DNA from: Aquipseudomonas alcaligenes NBRC 14159
GTDB taxonomy: Bacteria; Pseudomonadota; Gammaproteobacteria; Pseudomonadales; Pseudomonadaceae
Direction: 5' to 3'
Assembly (NCBI RefSeq): GCF_000467105.1
Contig: NZ_BATI01000003.1
Span: forward strand, 1 to 64,000
DNA length: 64,000 nucleotides
Made by a program: the position numbers and the translations under genes. Positions 1 to 12,347 of this stretch are shown here, piece by piece. The first letter of the stretch is position 1, and each line of letters begins with the position of its first letter. The notes beneath the pieces are model-generated. The model worked only from the letters and a program-made list of their open reading frames with translations, did not search any database and had not been told where the DNA came from.

Positions 1-17
1 GTCGCCAGCAACGCAGC

Positions 18-58
18 CCTCTCCCCCTGCCCCTCTCCCGCAAGCGGGAGAGGGGTGA
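18..58. repeat. REP-like palindromic repeat next to tkt 3' end
   Basis: The run contains CCCTCTCCCC followed by a perfect 12-bp inverted repeat, CCCCTCTCCCGC (30-41) and GCGGGAGAGGGG (44-55), separated by AA. It lies 5 bases beyond the tkt stop. The same CCCCTCTCCC/GGGAGAGGGG core recurs at 56499-56589. I read it as an intergenic palindromic (REP-type) repeat that may also stabilise or end the tkt transcript. There is no clear U-run for an intrinsic terminator. Confidence 0.6.
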
Positions 59-59
59 C

Positions 60-2060
60 TCAGGCGTCCAGCAGCTCGGTAGCGGTTTCCAGGATGTTCT
101 CGACGGTGAAGCCGAACTCCTCGAACAGCTGCGCGGCTGGCGCCGACTCACCGAAGGTGGTCATGCCGATGATGCGGCCTTCCAGGCCGACGTACTTGTA
201 CCAGTAGTCGGCATGCGAGGCCTCGATGGCGATGCGCGCGCCGACCTGCAGCGGCAGCACGGCCTGCTTGTAGGCGGCGTCCTGCTGGTCGAACACGCTG
301 GTCGACGGCATGGACACCACGCGGACCTTTTTGCCCTGCTCGCTCAGCTTCTCGAAAGCCTGTACGGCCAGGCCGACTTCCGAGCCGGTGGCGATCAGGA
401 TCAGCTCCGGTTCGCCGGCGCAGTCCTTGAGTACGTAGGCACCGCGGGCCACATCGGCCAGCTGCTGGGCGTCACGGGCCTGGTGCGGCAGGTTCTGCCG
501 GCTGAAGATCAGCGCGGACGGGCCGTCGGCGCGCTCGATGGCGTACTTCCAGGCCACCGCGGATTCCACGGCATCGGCCGGGCGCCAGGTATCCAGGTTC
601 GGCGTGCCACGCAGGCTGGCCAGCTGCTCAATCGGCTGGTGGGTCGGGCCGTCTTCGCCGAGACCGATGGAGTCGTGGGTGAACACGTAGAGCACGCGCT
701 GCTTCATCAGTGCGGACATGCGCACGGCGTTGCGCGCGTATTCCATGAAGATCAGGAAGGTCGCGCCGTAGGGGATGAAACCGCCGTGCAGGGCCACGCC
801 GTTCATGATCGCGCTCATGCCGAACTCGCGCACGCCATAGAACATGTAGTTGCCGGCGGCATCATCGGCGGAAACGCCCTTGCAGCCTTTCCACAGGGTC
901 AGGTTGGAACCGGCCAGGTCGGCGGAGCCACCGAGGAATTCCGGCAGCAGCGGGCCGAAGGCGTTCAGCGCGTTCTGGCTGGCCTTGCGGCTGGCGATGG
1001 TTTCGCCCTTCTCGGCGACATCCTTGATGTAGGCAGCGGCCTTCTCGGTGAAGTCGGCCGGCAGTTCACCGGCCATGCGCCGCTTGAACTCGGCAGCCAG
1101 CTCGGGATGGGCAGCGGCGTAGGCGGCGAACTGCTCGTTCCAAGCGGCCTCGCGGGCGGCGCCGGCTTCCTTGGCGTCCCACTCGGCACGGATGTCGGCG
1201 GGGATCTCGAAGGGGCCGTGAGCCCAGCCGAGCTGGGCACGGGTGGCGGCGATCTCGTCGTTGCCCAGCGGGGCGCCGTGGCACTCTTCCTTGCCCTGTT
1301 TGTTCGGCGAACCGAAGCCGATCACGGTCTTGCAGCAGATCAGGGTCGGACGGTCGCTGGTCTTGCGCGCGGTCTCGATGGCGGTCTTGATCTCGTCGGC
1401 GTCATGACCGTCGACGTTGCGGATCACCTGCCAGCCGTAGGCCTCGAAGCGCGCCGGGGTGTCGTCGGTGAACCAGCCATGGACTTCGCCGTCGATGGAG
1501 ATGCCGTTGTCGTCGTAGAAGGCGATCAGCTTGCCCAGGCCCAGGGTGCCGGCCAGCGAGCAGACTTCATGGCTGATGCCTTCCATCATGCAGCCGTCGC
1601 CGAGGAAGGCGTAGGTGAAGTGGTCGACGATGTCATGGCCGGGGCGGTTGAACTGCGCGCCCAGCACTTTCTCGGCGATGGCAAAGCCGACGGCGTTGGC
1701 GATGCCCTGGCCCAACGGACCGGTGGTGGTCTCCACGCCCGGGGTGTAGCCGTACTCCGGGTGGCCCGGGGTCTTGCTGTGCAGCTGGCGGAAACTCTTC
1801 AGATCGTCGATCGACAGGTCGTAGCCGGTCAGGTGCAGCAGCGAGTAGATCAGCATCGAGCCGTGACCGTTGGACAGCACGAAGCGGTCGCGGTCGGCCC
1901 AGTTGGGGTTCTGCGGGTTGTGCTTGAGGTAGTCACGCCACAGCACTTCGGCGATGTCGGCCATGCCCATGGGGGCGCCGGGGTGGCCGCTGTTGGCCTT
2001 TTGCACGGCATCCATGCTGAGGGCACGAATGGCATTGGCTCGCTCACGACGGCTGGGCAT
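60..2060 (-). CDS. tkt: transketolase
   Basis: Transketolase, 666 residues, the usual bacterial length. It transfers two-carbon ketol units between sugar phosphates in the non-oxidative pentose phosphate pathway, in the cytosol, using thiamine diphosphate and a divalent metal. The N-terminal half carries the ThDP-binding signature starting with GDG (about residues 154-156) and ending in the following Asp-Asp-Asn. The middle pyrimidine domain holds the conserved glutamate in the [12 protein letters not shown] stretch, and a C-terminal transketolase domain follows. The start is supported by AGGAG eight bases upstream on the minus strand. It stands alone, downstream of the TDT transporter gene on the same strand. 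In P. aeruginosa tktA also lies close to metK. Confidence 0.97.
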   Translation of the reverse strand: MPSRRERANAIRALSMDAVQKANSGHPGAPMGMADIAEVLWRDYLKHNPQNPNWADRDRFVLSNGHGSMLIYSLLHLTGYDLSIDDLKSFRQLHSKTPGHPEYGYTPGVETTTGPLGQGIANAVGFAIAEKVLGAQFNRPGHDIVDHFTYAFLGDGCMMEGISHEVCSLAGTLGLGKLIAFYDDNGISIDGEVHGWFTDDTPARFEAYGWQVIRNVDGHDADEIKTAIETARKTSDRPTLICCKTVIGFGSPNKQGKEECHGAPLGNDEIAATRAQLGWAHGPFEIPADIRAEWDAKEAGAAREAAWNEQFAAYAAAHPELAAEFKRRMAGELPADFTEKAAAYIKDVAEKGETIASRKASQNALNAFGPLLPEFLGGSADLAGSNLTLWKGCKGVSADDAAGNYMFYGVREFGMSAIMNGVALHGGFIPYGATFLIFMEYARNAVRMSALMKQRVLYVFTHDSIGLGEDGPTHQPIEQLASLRGTPNLDTWRPADAVESAVAWKYAIERADGPSALIFSRQNLPHQARDAQQLADVARGAYVLKDCAGEPELILIATGSEVGLAVQAFEKLSEQGKKVRVVSMPSTSVFDQQDAAYKQAVLPLQVGARIAIEASHADYWYKYVGLEGRIIGMTTFGESAPAAQLFEEFGFTVENILETATELLDA

Positions 2061-2164
2061 CGCTAATCTCCTGCGGGGGGCTGGTCACGGTAAAAAGGCG
2101 CGTATTTTCGCCCAGCCAGGCCCCCAGGGGCAATGACAGATGGTCGAAGACCCTCCCGCCGACC

Positions 2165-3313
2165 TCAATCGGCGCTGAAAACCCCGTGCGCCGCCGATTG
2201 CGGCCCACCCAGGCAGGGCGCCTGGAACAGCTCGCCATGCCACACGCCGCGCAGCGTGCGCTGCAGCACCAGCAGCCAGATCGCCGCCAGCTGCACGCTG
2301 AGTACCAGGCCGACCAGGGCAAAGAAACTCAGTTCGGTCAGGCGCAGCAGCTCCAGCGTGGCCAGGGCGAACACCCCGAGCGGGAAGGTGAAGCCCCACC
2401 AGCCCAGGTTGAAGGCCATGTTGTCGCGGATGTAATGACGGGTGAACAGGGTGGCGATGACCAGCCACCACAGGCCCGCGCCCCATAGTGCCAGCCCGCC
2501 GACCAGGCCGATGCCGTGCGCTAGCTCGGCCGCCGCGGCAAGCGGCGTGCCGGTGAACGCCGCCGGCGCTGCCTGGCCCATGGTCAGCAGCCCCAGGCAG
2601 CCGGTGGCCAGCGGCCCCAGCGGCAGCCAGCTGGTGGCAGCGAAATCGGTGTCCGGCAGTTTGTGCAGGGCCAGGCGCAGCAGCACCAGGGTGATCAGCG
2701 AGAAAGCCAGGGCCAGCGACATGCCCCAGAGAATGAAGCCGACCACCAGCACCAGGCGCGCGGCGGCCGGGTCCAGGTGCGGCGCCAGCGCGCCGGCGGC
2801 GCCGGCCGCCACCTCCGGCGCGACGATCGGCAGCAGCCACACGGCCGTCATCTTCTCCAGCGCGTGGCTCTGCCGGGTGAACATCAGGTAAGGCACCAGC
2901 AGCGCGCTGCCCAGCGCCATCGCCGCATCCAGCCACCAGAGGGCATGCGCCAGCGCATACACGCCGTCGCCCCAGCGCGCCGGGCCGAACTGCAACAGGC
3001 CGCTGATCAGCACCGCCAGGCCCATCGGGATGGCACCGAGAAACATCGATTGCACCGGGTGCAGCAGCATCGGCCACAGGGTGTCGCGGTGCAGCAGCAC
3101 ACGGGTGAGGAACAGCAGGGCGAACAAGGCGAACAGGGCCACGCCAAACAGCCACAGGACCTCGGCCAGGATCATCTGCCCCGGCAGAGCCCAGGGCAGG
3201 TGGGCGATCACCAGAGCGAGCACGCCAGTGCCCATGGTCATGGCAAACCAGTTGGGGGTGAAGTGGCGGACGAAGGCCCAGGGTTCGGGCAGACGGCTGA
3301 AGGGGCGCGACAT
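2165..3313 (-). CDS. TDT family (TehA/SLAC1-like) transporter
   Basis: Integral inner-membrane protein of 382 residues with about ten hydrophobic segments. The N-terminal FTPNWFAMTMGTGVLA stretch and the later NMAFNLGWWGFTFPLGVF segment are typical of the tellurite-resistance/dicarboxylate transporter (TDT) family. That family includes the Mae1 malate carrier, the TehA and SLAC1 anion channels and the Ssu1 sulfite exporters. Substrate cannot be read from sequence; C4-dicarboxylate/malate uptake or sulfite/anion efflux are the family options. The start has GGAG just upstream. It is divergent from the LysR gene at 3434, and the shared 120-bp spacer carries a perfect inverted repeat, so that regulator is the probable controller. 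Confidence 0.85.
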   Translation of the reverse strand: MSRPFSRLPEPWAFVRHFTPNWFAMTMGTGVLALVIAHLPWALPGQMILAEVLWLFGVALFALFALLFLTRVLLHRDTLWPMLLHPVQSMFLGAIPMGLAVLISGLLQFGPARWGDGVYALAHALWWLDAAMALGSALLVPYLMFTRQSHALEKMTAVWLLPIVAPEVAAGAAGALAPHLDPAAARLVLVVGFILWGMSLALAFSLITLVLLRLALHKLPDTDFAATSWLPLGPLATGCLGLLTMGQAAPAAFTGTPLAAAAELAHGIGLVGGLALWGAGLWWLVIATLFTRHYIRDNMAFNLGWWGFTFPLGVFALATLELLRLTELSFFALVGLVLSVQLAAIWLLVLQRTLRGVWHGELFQAPCLGGPQSAAHGVFSAD

Positions 3314-3372
3314 AAGACTCCGGTCGGGTGGTCCCGTGGGGTAACGACGAGTGGAGTCAGGCTAAAGAGCCG

Positions 3373-3430
3373 CTTGCCATATTAAAAATACATATTCAGC
3401 ATCACATGGATACCTAATTGATATGGCAAG
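3373..3430. promoter_or_regulatory. inverted repeat in the TDT/LysR divergent promoter region
   Basis: CTTGCCATAT (3373-3382) and ATATGGCAAG (3421-3430) form a perfect 10-bp inverted repeat separated by 38 bases of AT-rich DNA. It lies in the spacer between two divergent genes. The right arm covers the likely Shine-Dalgarno region of the LysR gene, so occupancy could repress its own synthesis. Paired half-sites of this kind are common for LysR tetramers. Function is inferred. Confidence 0.5.
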
Positions 3431-3433
3431 GCT

Positions 3434-4324
3434 ATGAACCTGCACCACCTCAAGGTCTTCCTCGCCGTCGCCCAGGCCGGCAGTGTCAGCCGCGGCGCGG
3501 AGACCCTGCACATCAGCCAGCCGGCGGTAACCCGGGAGATCCGCGACCTGGAGGCCAGCCTCGGCCTGGCCCTGTTCGACCGCCACCCGCGCGGCGTGAC
3601 GCCGACCGAGGGCGGCCAGCGCCTGCTGCAGTTCGCCGAGCGCATCTTCGCCCTGGAGCAGGCCGCCGAGCGTGACCTGCGCGACCTGGCCGGGCTCGGC
3701 CACGGCGAGCTGATCCTCGGTGCCAGCGCCACCCTGGGTGCCTACTGGCTGCCACCGCTGCTCAATCGCTTCCGCGAACAGCACCCGGGTGTGTTCGTCA
3801 GCCTGCAGATGAGCAACACCCAGGAAGTGCTGCAGCAGCTGGACGACGCGCTGATCAGCCTGGGCTTCGTCGAAGGCCCCTTCCCGGCCGAGGACTATGC
3901 CCACCACCTGCTGGCGCGCGACCGGCTGCTGCCGGTGGTCGGCCCGGCGCACCCACTGGCCGGCCGCCAGGGCCTGTACATGGCCGAGCTGCAAGCACAC
4001 GAACTGTACCTGCGCGAGGCTGGCTCCGGCGCCCGCGCCAGCATCGAGCAGGCCTACCGCAAGCACGGCCTGGACGCGCGCGCGGCGATGATCGGCGGCG
4101 GCACCGAGCCGCTCAAGCGCCTGATCGCCGGCGGGCGCGGCATTGCCTGGCTGTCGCAACTGGTGGTGGAAGAGGAGCTGGCCGACGGCCGCCTGGTACA
4201 GCTCGATGTGCGCGACCTGCAGATCGAGCGCGACCTGCACGTGCTGTGGCGCCTGGGCAGCCGCCTGAACCCCGCGCCGGCCGCGTTCCTGCAGATGATC
4301 GACAGCAATATCAAAACTTTTTGA
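3434..4324 (+). CDS. LysR-family transcriptional regulator
   Basis: LysR-type regulator of 296 residues. An N-terminal winged helix-turn-helix (about residues 3-62, with the classic SQPAVTREIRDLEASLGLALFDR signature region) is followed by a two-lobed substrate-binding-like effector domain from about residue 88. The spacing to the divergent TDT transporter gene (120 bp) and the inverted repeat between them suggest it regulates that gene and itself. It resembles CysL/YeiE-type LysR proteins linked to sulfur or anion handling, but the effector is not readable. The final codons and stop lie inside an 11-bp palindrome (4306-4329) that may serve the next gene. Confidence 0.9.
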   Translation: MNLHHLKVFLAVAQAGSVSRGAETLHISQPAVTREIRDLEASLGLALFDRHPRGVTPTEGGQRLLQFAERIFALEQAAERDLRDLAGLGHGELILGASATLGAYWLPPLLNRFREQHPGVFVSLQMSNTQEVLQQLDDALISLGFVEGPFPAEDYAHHLLARDRLLPVVGPAHPLAGRQGLYMAELQAHELYLREAGSGARASIEQAYRKHGLDARAAMIGGGTEPLKRLIAGGRGIAWLSQLVVEEELADGRLVQLDVRDLQIERDLHVLWRLGSRLNPAPAAFLQMIDSNIKTF

Positions 4325-4329
4325 TATTG
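4306..4329. promoter_or_regulatory. perfect 11-bp palindrome, candidate ArsR-type operator
   Basis: CAATATCAAAA (4306-4316) and TTTTGATATTG (4319-4329) are perfect inverted arms with a CT spacer. The palindrome spans the LysR stop codon and ends three bases before a plausible -35 box for the downstream ArsR/methyltransferase gene. AT-rich palindromes with ATAT outer arms are typical of ArsR/SmtB-family operators. It could alternatively be a hairpin ending the LysR transcript, but no U-run follows. Operator function is inferred. Confidence 0.55.
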
Positions 4330-4332
4330 CTG

Positions 4333-4361
4333 TTGCTGGATGAAAAGTGACCGACTAGACT
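4333..4361 (+). promoter_or_regulatory. putative sigma70 promoter of the ArsR/methyltransferase-metK operon
   Basis: TTGCTG (4333-4338), a 17-base spacer and TAGACT (4356-4361) make a reasonable sigma70 promoter. The predicted start of transcription, near 4368, is only about three bases before the ATG at 4371, so the message may be leaderless. The absence of a Shine-Dalgarno sequence before this ATG agrees. The -35 box directly abuts the palindrome at 4306-4329. Confidence 0.5.
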
Positions 4362-4370
4362 GCCGCCCCT

Positions 4371-5366
4371 ATGAATATGCGCGTGCCCCAGCTCCGTTTC
4401 GAGCCAGCCGACGAACTGGCCGCCCTGTGCAAGGCCGGCGGTGACCCGCTGCGCCTGAACGTGCTGCGCGCGCTGGCCAACGACTCGTTCGGCGTGCTGG
4501 AACTGGCGCAGATCTTCGCCATCGGCCAGTCGGGCATGAGCCACCACCTCAAGGTCCTGGCCCAGGCCGGCCTGGTGGCCACCCGGCGCGAAGGCAACGC
4601 GGTGTTCTACCGCCGCGCCCTGCCACATGGCGAGCTGCTCGGCGGCACCCTGCACGGCGCGCTGCTGGCCGAAGTGGATGAGCTGCAACTGCCGGCCGAG
4701 GTGCAGACCCGCATCGCCGCCGTGCACGCCCAGCGCGCCGCCGCCAGCCGCGACTTCTTCGCCCGCGCGGCGGACAAGTTCCAGGCCCAGCAGGACCTGA
4801 TCGCCGGTCTGCCGCAGTACCGCGACAGCGTGCTGGCCCTGCTAGATGCGCTGGGCTTCGCCGCCGGCAGCACGGCGCTGGAAGTCGGCCCCGGCGATGG
4901 CGGCTTCCTGCCGGAGCTGGCGCGGCGCTTCGCCCGGGTGGTGGCGCTGGACAACAGCGAGGCGATGCTGGAGCTGGCCCGCCAGCGTTGCGACAACGAA
5001 CGACTGGGCAACGTCGAGCTCAAGCTCGCCGATGCCCTGAACGACGAGATCGACGCCGCCGACTGCGTGGTGGTGAACATGGTGCTGCACCATTTCGCCG
5101 CCCCGGCCGAGGCGCTGAAGCAGCTGGCACGCCTGGTCAGACCGACCGGCAGCCTGCTGATCACCGAGCTGTGCAGCCATGACCAGAGCTGGGCCAGGAC
5201 GGCCTGCGGCGACCTCTGGCTAGGCTTCGAACAGGAAGATCTGGCCCGCTGGGCCGATGCCGCGGGGCTCACGCCCGGCGAGAGCCTCTATGTGGGCCTC
5301 AAGAACGGCTTTCAGATTCAGGTACGGCACTTTGCCAAGCCGGATGCGAAGCAAACCCAGGTATGA
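4371..5366 (+). CDS. ArsR-family regulator fused to SAM-dependent methyltransferase domain
   Basis: 331 residues in two parts. Residues about 10-90 form an ArsR/HTH_5 winged helix (LRLNVLRALANDSFGVLELAQIF, then the recognition region around QSGMSHHLKVLAQAGLV). From about residue 125 there is a class I methyltransferase fold with motif I ALEVGPGDGGFLPELA and a following acidic DNS. It lies 13 bp upstream of metK, on the same strand and probably in one transcript. This architecture and context resemble SahR-type regulators of the methionine/SAM cycle, where the methyltransferase-like domain senses SAM or SAH. Whether it methylates anything is unknown. There is no clear ribosome-binding site; a second ATG lies two codons downstream. 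Confidence 0.85.
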   Translation: MNMRVPQLRFEPADELAALCKAGGDPLRLNVLRALANDSFGVLELAQIFAIGQSGMSHHLKVLAQAGLVATRREGNAVFYRRALPHGELLGGTLHGALLAEVDELQLPAEVQTRIAAVHAQRAAASRDFFARAADKFQAQQDLIAGLPQYRDSVLALLDALGFAAGSTALEVGPGDGGFLPELARRFARVVALDNSEAMLELARQRCDNERLGNVELKLADALNDEIDAADCVVVNMVLHHFAAPAEALKQLARLVRPTGSLLITELCSHDQSWARTACGDLWLGFEQEDLARWADAAGLTPGESLYVGLKNGFQIQVRHFAKPDAKQTQV

Positions 5367-5379
5367 ATAGGATTTTGAA

Positions 5380-6570
5380 ATGAGCGAATACTCCCTGTTT
5401 ACCTCCGAATCCGTGTCCGAAGGCCACCCGGACAAGATCGCCGACCAGATTTCCGATGCCGTCCTCGACGCCATCATCGCCCAGGACAAGCACGCCCGCG
5501 TGGCCGTGGAAACCCTGGTCAAGACCGGCGTCGCCATCGTCGCCGGCGAAGTCACCACCAGCGCCTGGGTCGACCTCGAGCAGATCGTCCGCGACGTGAT
5601 CTGCGACATCGGCTACACCAGCTCCGACGTCGGCTTCGACGGCGCCACCTGCGGCGTGATGAACATCATTGGCAAGCAGTCCCCGGACATCAACCAGGGC
5701 GTCGACCGCGCCAAGCCGGAAGACCAGGGCGCCGGCGACCAGGGCCTGATGTTCGGCTACGCCAGCAACGAGACCGACGTGCTGATGCCGGCACCGATCT
5801 GCTTCTCGCACCGCCTGGTCGAGCGCCAGGCCGAGGCGCGCAAGTCCGGCCTGCTGCCGTGGCTGCGTCCGGATGCCAAGAGCCAGGTCACCTGCCGCTA
5901 CGAGAACGGCAAGGTGGTCGGCATCGACGCCGTGGTGCTGTCCACCCAGCACAGCCCGGACGTCTCGCTGCCCGACCTGCGTGAAGCGGTGATGGAGCTG
6001 ATCATCAAGCACACCCTGCCGGCCGAGCTGCTGCACAAGGACACCCAGTTCCACATCAACCCGACCGGCAACTTCGTGATCGGCGGCCCGGTCGGTGACT
6101 GCGGCCTGACCGGGCGCAAGATCATCGTCGACTCCTACGGCGGCATGGCCCGCCACGGTGGCGGCGCGTTCTCCGGCAAGGACCCGTCCAAGGTTGACCG
6201 TTCGGCCGCCTACGCCGGTCGCTACGTGGCCAAGAACATCGTCGCCGCTGGCCTGGCCGAGCGCTGCGAGATCCAGGTGTCCTACGCCATCGGCGTGGCC
6301 CAGCCGACCTCCATCTCGATCAACACCTTCGGCACCCACAAGATCGCCGAAGGCAAGATCATCCAGCTGGTGCGTGAAGTGTTCGACCTGCGCCCGTACG
6401 CCATCACCAAGATGCTCGACCTGCTCCACCCGATGTACCGTGAAACTGCGGCCTACGGTCACTTCGGCCGCACTCCGCAGCAGAAGACCGTCGGCGACGA
6501 CACCTTCAGCACCTTCACCTGGGAAAAGACCGACAAGGTCGACGCCCTGCGTGCTGCCGCTGGCCTGTAA
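5380..6570 (+). CDS. metK: S-adenosylmethionine synthetase
   Basis: Methionine adenosyltransferase of 396 residues, the standard length. It makes SAM from methionine and ATP in the cytosol. It starts with the family hallmark [29 protein letters not shown] and contains the conserved [12 protein letters not shown] loop and the [20 protein letters not shown] phosphate-binding segment. AGGA lies upstream of the ATG. The gene follows the ArsR/methyltransferase gene by 13 bp, which points to co-transcription and feedback by a SAM/SAH-sensing repressor. A strong intrinsic terminator follows at 6587-6615. Confidence 0.98.
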   Translation: MSEYSLFTSESVSEGHPDKIADQISDAVLDAIIAQDKHARVAVETLVKTGVAIVAGEVTTSAWVDLEQIVRDVICDIGYTSSDVGFDGATCGVMNIIGKQSPDINQGVDRAKPEDQGAGDQGLMFGYASNETDVLMPAPICFSHRLVERQAEARKSGLLPWLRPDAKSQVTCRYENGKVVGIDAVVLSTQHSPDVSLPDLREAVMELIIKHTLPAELLHKDTQFHINPTGNFVIGGPVGDCGLTGRKIIVDSYGGMARHGGGAFSGKDPSKVDRSAAYAGRYVAKNIVAAGLAERCEIQVSYAIGVAQPTSISINTFGTHKIAEGKIIQLVREVFDLRPYAITKMLDLLHPMYRETAAYGHFGRTPQQKTVGDDTFSTFTWEKTDKVDALRAAAGL

Positions 6571-6586
6571 GCGCCCCCGGCAATGC

Positions 6587-6615
6587 AAAAAGCCCCGCCC
6601 AGTGCGGGGCTTTTT
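6587..6615 (+). terminator. intrinsic terminator after metK
   Basis: GCCCCGC (6592-6598), loop CCAGT, GCGGGGC (6604-6610), then five T. An A-run upstream extends the stem. Confidence 0.9.
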
Positions 6616-6706
6616 GTTGGGCAGGTGCAACCCGCGACCGGGCCCCGCGAGGCTTCACCCGCCCTACTCGGCGACCGGCAGATTCGCCTGTGGGCGGCTA
6701 GGCTAG

Positions 6707-8844
<2,138 letters not shown>

Positions 8845-8955
8845 ATCTACAGCCAGTCACGGACGAAAGGGGCGACAGTATTGCCAGTCTGCGCCCGCCC
8901 GCCAAGCGCAAGGCTGTCGCAGGAGTTTGCCAGGCCGGGTTAGCGGCGGCGCCAC

Positions 8956-10542
8956 TCAGGTGCGGAAGCGCCCCAGGGTCTCGTTGAGCTGACGGACTTC
9001 GGCCTGAATCTGCGTACTGGCCTCGACCACCCTGTCGGCGTCGCCATGGCTGCGCTCGGCCAGGCTGGAGATATGGGTGATGCGCTGGTCGATCTCCGTC
9101 GCCACCTGGCTCTGCTCTTCGGCGGCGGTGGCGATCTGTGCGTTCATCGCGTTGATGCTGTCGACCGCGCTGACGATATGCTCCAGCACCTGCGTGGCCT
9201 CACCGATGTGCGCCAGGTTGTCGCGAGCCATGTTCTCGCTCTGCTGCATGGAGGCAACCGCCTGGCGCGCGCCCTCCTGCAGGCGCTGGATGATGCTCTG
9301 AATCTCGCCGGTGGATTGCTGCGTCCGGCTCGCCAGGGTGCGCACCTCGTCGGCCACCACGGCAAAGCCGCGCCCGGCCTCGCCGGCCCGCGCCGCCTCG
9401 ATGGCGGCATTCAGCGCCAACAGGTTGGTCTGCTGGGCGATCCCGGTGATCACCTCCAGCACCTGGCCGACGCCGGCGGTTTCCGCCTCCAGGGCCTGCA
9501 CCTGGCCACCACTGCGCTGCAGATGGTCGGTCAGCGCCCCGATCAGTTCCGCGCTGCGCCGCACGGCCTGCTGGCCGGTACGCGCGTGGCTATCGGCACC
9601 CCGCGCGGAATCGGCGGCATCCACCGCATGGCGCGCCACCTCGGCCACCGTCGCGCTCATCTCGTTCATCGCCGTGGCCACCTGGTCCAGGTCCTCGTGC
9701 TGCTGGCGCACGTCCTCCCCTGCCGCGCCCGCCGCGCTGGCCGCCTGGTCGACATGCCGGCGGGTACGCTCGCCGCTGTCCTTGACCTGCGCCAGCAGCA
9801 CGCGGACCTGCTCCTGCATGCGGTTGTAGCCGGCAAAGATGCGGCCGATCTCGTTGTCCGCCTGGCCGCCCTGCAGCGCGCCGGTGAAATCGCCGGCACC
9901 GACCCGCGTCAGCGCCGACTCGACCGCGCGCAGGTCGCGCATCAGCGGGCTGAGGCCGAACTGGCGCCCGAGCACCACCAACACCAGGATGCCCAGCACA
10001 CAGACGAAGGCCAGCCACATCTGCCGGCGTTGCGAACTCTCGGCATGCGCGGCCATCAGCCCGACCGCCTGGTTCATTTCCTTGAGCAGGGCCACCGAAG
10101 CGGACTCCAGGGCTGCCAGGTCGGCCTCGCCACCGCCGGCCGTCTGCTCCAGCCGCGGCCGGAAGGCGCGCCACAGCTCCCCGACACGCGCCATCTGCGC
10201 CTGAATCGCCGGCGCCTCGATCACGCTGATATTGCGTGCCGGGTTGCCGGCCAGCAGATCACGGTGAGCCTGGTCGAACTGCGCGATGGTGGCCTCCAGA
10301 CTCTTGCGCTCGCTGGCGCCCTGGCGCAACAGCAGCGCCTCCTTGGTCATCTTCTGGCTGAGCATGCGCTGGGCACCGGCGACGTTGATGGTCTCCGGCG
10401 ACACCGACATGCTCAGGTACAGCGCCACCGAGGCGGTAACGGCAAGCAGGAACATCAGGGCGTAGGAGAACAGGAACTGCTGGTTGAGGGTGCGCATTCC
10501 CAACATGCGCAGCAGCTTGTCGAAGGCGAGGGAGAGAGACAT
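8956..10542 (-). CDS. methyl-accepting chemotaxis protein with PilJ-like sensor domain
   Basis: Chemoreceptor of about 528 residues. An N-terminal transmembrane helix ([22 protein letters not shown] region) is followed by a periplasmic PilJ-type helical sensor ([20 protein letters not shown] motif). A second transmembrane helix, a HAMP domain and a long cytoplasmic coiled coil follow. The hairpin tip reads [38 protein letters not shown]. The ATG at 10542 was preferred over one 18 codons upstream because GGAG lies eight bases before it. The sensor resembles that of PilJ in this same window, so it may feed a chemotaxis or Chp-type pathway, but no Che genes adjoin it. The ligand is unknown. Confidence 0.93.
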   Translation of the reverse strand: MSLSLAFDKLLRMLGMRTLNQQFLFSYALMFLLAVTASVALYLSMSVSPETINVAGAQRMLSQKMTKEALLLRQGASERKSLEATIAQFDQAHRDLLAGNPARNISVIEAPAIQAQMARVGELWRAFRPRLEQTAGGGEADLAALESASVALLKEMNQAVGLMAAHAESSQRRQMWLAFVCVLGILVLVVLGRQFGLSPLMRDLRAVESALTRVGAGDFTGALQGGQADNEIGRIFAGYNRMQEQVRVLLAQVKDSGERTRRHVDQAASAAGAAGEDVRQQHEDLDQVATAMNEMSATVAEVARHAVDAADSARGADSHARTGQQAVRRSAELIGALTDHLQRSGGQVQALEAETAGVGQVLEVITGIAQQTNLLALNAAIEAARAGEAGRGFAVVADEVRTLASRTQQSTGEIQSIIQRLQEGARQAVASMQQSENMARDNLAHIGEATQVLEHIVSAVDSINAMNAQIATAAEEQSQVATEIDQRITHISSLAERSHGDADRVVEASTQIQAEVRQLNETLGRFRT

Positions 10543-10622
10543 GACGAAGGCTCCGGGCAGAGGGGCGACCAGACCGGCCGCCAATAGCCACGCCAAGCAA
10601 GATCATGGCCAGCGCCGGAGTG

Positions 10623-10640
10623 CCTGACCTTATGGTCAGG
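10623..10640. promoter_or_regulatory. short inverted repeat upstream of the chemoreceptor gene
   Basis: CCTGACC (10623-10629) and GGTCAGG (10634-10640) flank TTAT. The repeat sits about 80 bp upstream of the receptor start. It may be an operator or a 5' leader hairpin. Nothing else identifies it. Confidence 0.35.
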
Positions 10641-10707
10641 AGTTAAAAACGCACCACAAAAGAGCAAAAATAAACCCATGCGCCCCGCCACAGAGCGACG
10701 GAAGACC

Positions 10708-10736
10708 TTGGGCTGCGCCACCGGGATGGCTATAAT
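10708..10736 (+). promoter_or_regulatory. sigma70 promoter of ahcY-metF
   Basis: TTGGGC (10708-10713), exactly 17 bases, then a consensus TATAAT (10731-10736). Transcription should begin near 10743, giving a leader of about 150 nt that contains a 9-bp hairpin and the SAH riboswitch. Confidence 0.8.
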
Positions 10737-10748
10737 CGCCGGGCTTCA

Positions 10749-10772
10749 CATGGCCGGCTTCGCCCGGCCATG
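10749..10772 (+). repeat. perfect hairpin at the 5' end of the ahcY leader
   Basis: CATGGCCGG (10749-10757) and CCGGCCATG (10764-10772) are perfectly complementary with a CTTCGC loop. It would form at the very 5' end of the transcript, ahead of the riboswitch. It could protect the mRNA end or help the aptamer fold in isolation. It is not part of the conserved SAH aptamer as I know it. Confidence 0.6.
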
Positions 10773-10782
10773 CCCGCCACCC

Positions 10783-12287
<1,505 letters not shown>

Positions 12288-12296
12288 TGCACCAGG

Positions 12297-12322
12297 AAGG
12301 CGGGGCGGCAACGCCCCGCCTT
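12297..12322 (+). terminator. hairpin between ahcY and metF
   Basis: AAGGCGGGGCG (12297-12307), loop GCAA, CGCCCCGCCTT (12312-12322): a perfect 11-bp stem. Only a short pyrimidine tract follows, so it may be a partial terminator or processing hairpin that lowers metF relative to ahcY. Confidence 0.7.
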
Positions 12323-12347
12323 CTTCGCGTCTGCAAGGACCAGATTT

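Noticed and set aside
213..2066. 600-codon open frame antisense to tkt
   Set aside because: Shadow of the tkt gene. The composition is atypical (Gly/Val/Gln/His), no known fold is visible, and the transketolase motifs are all on the other strand.
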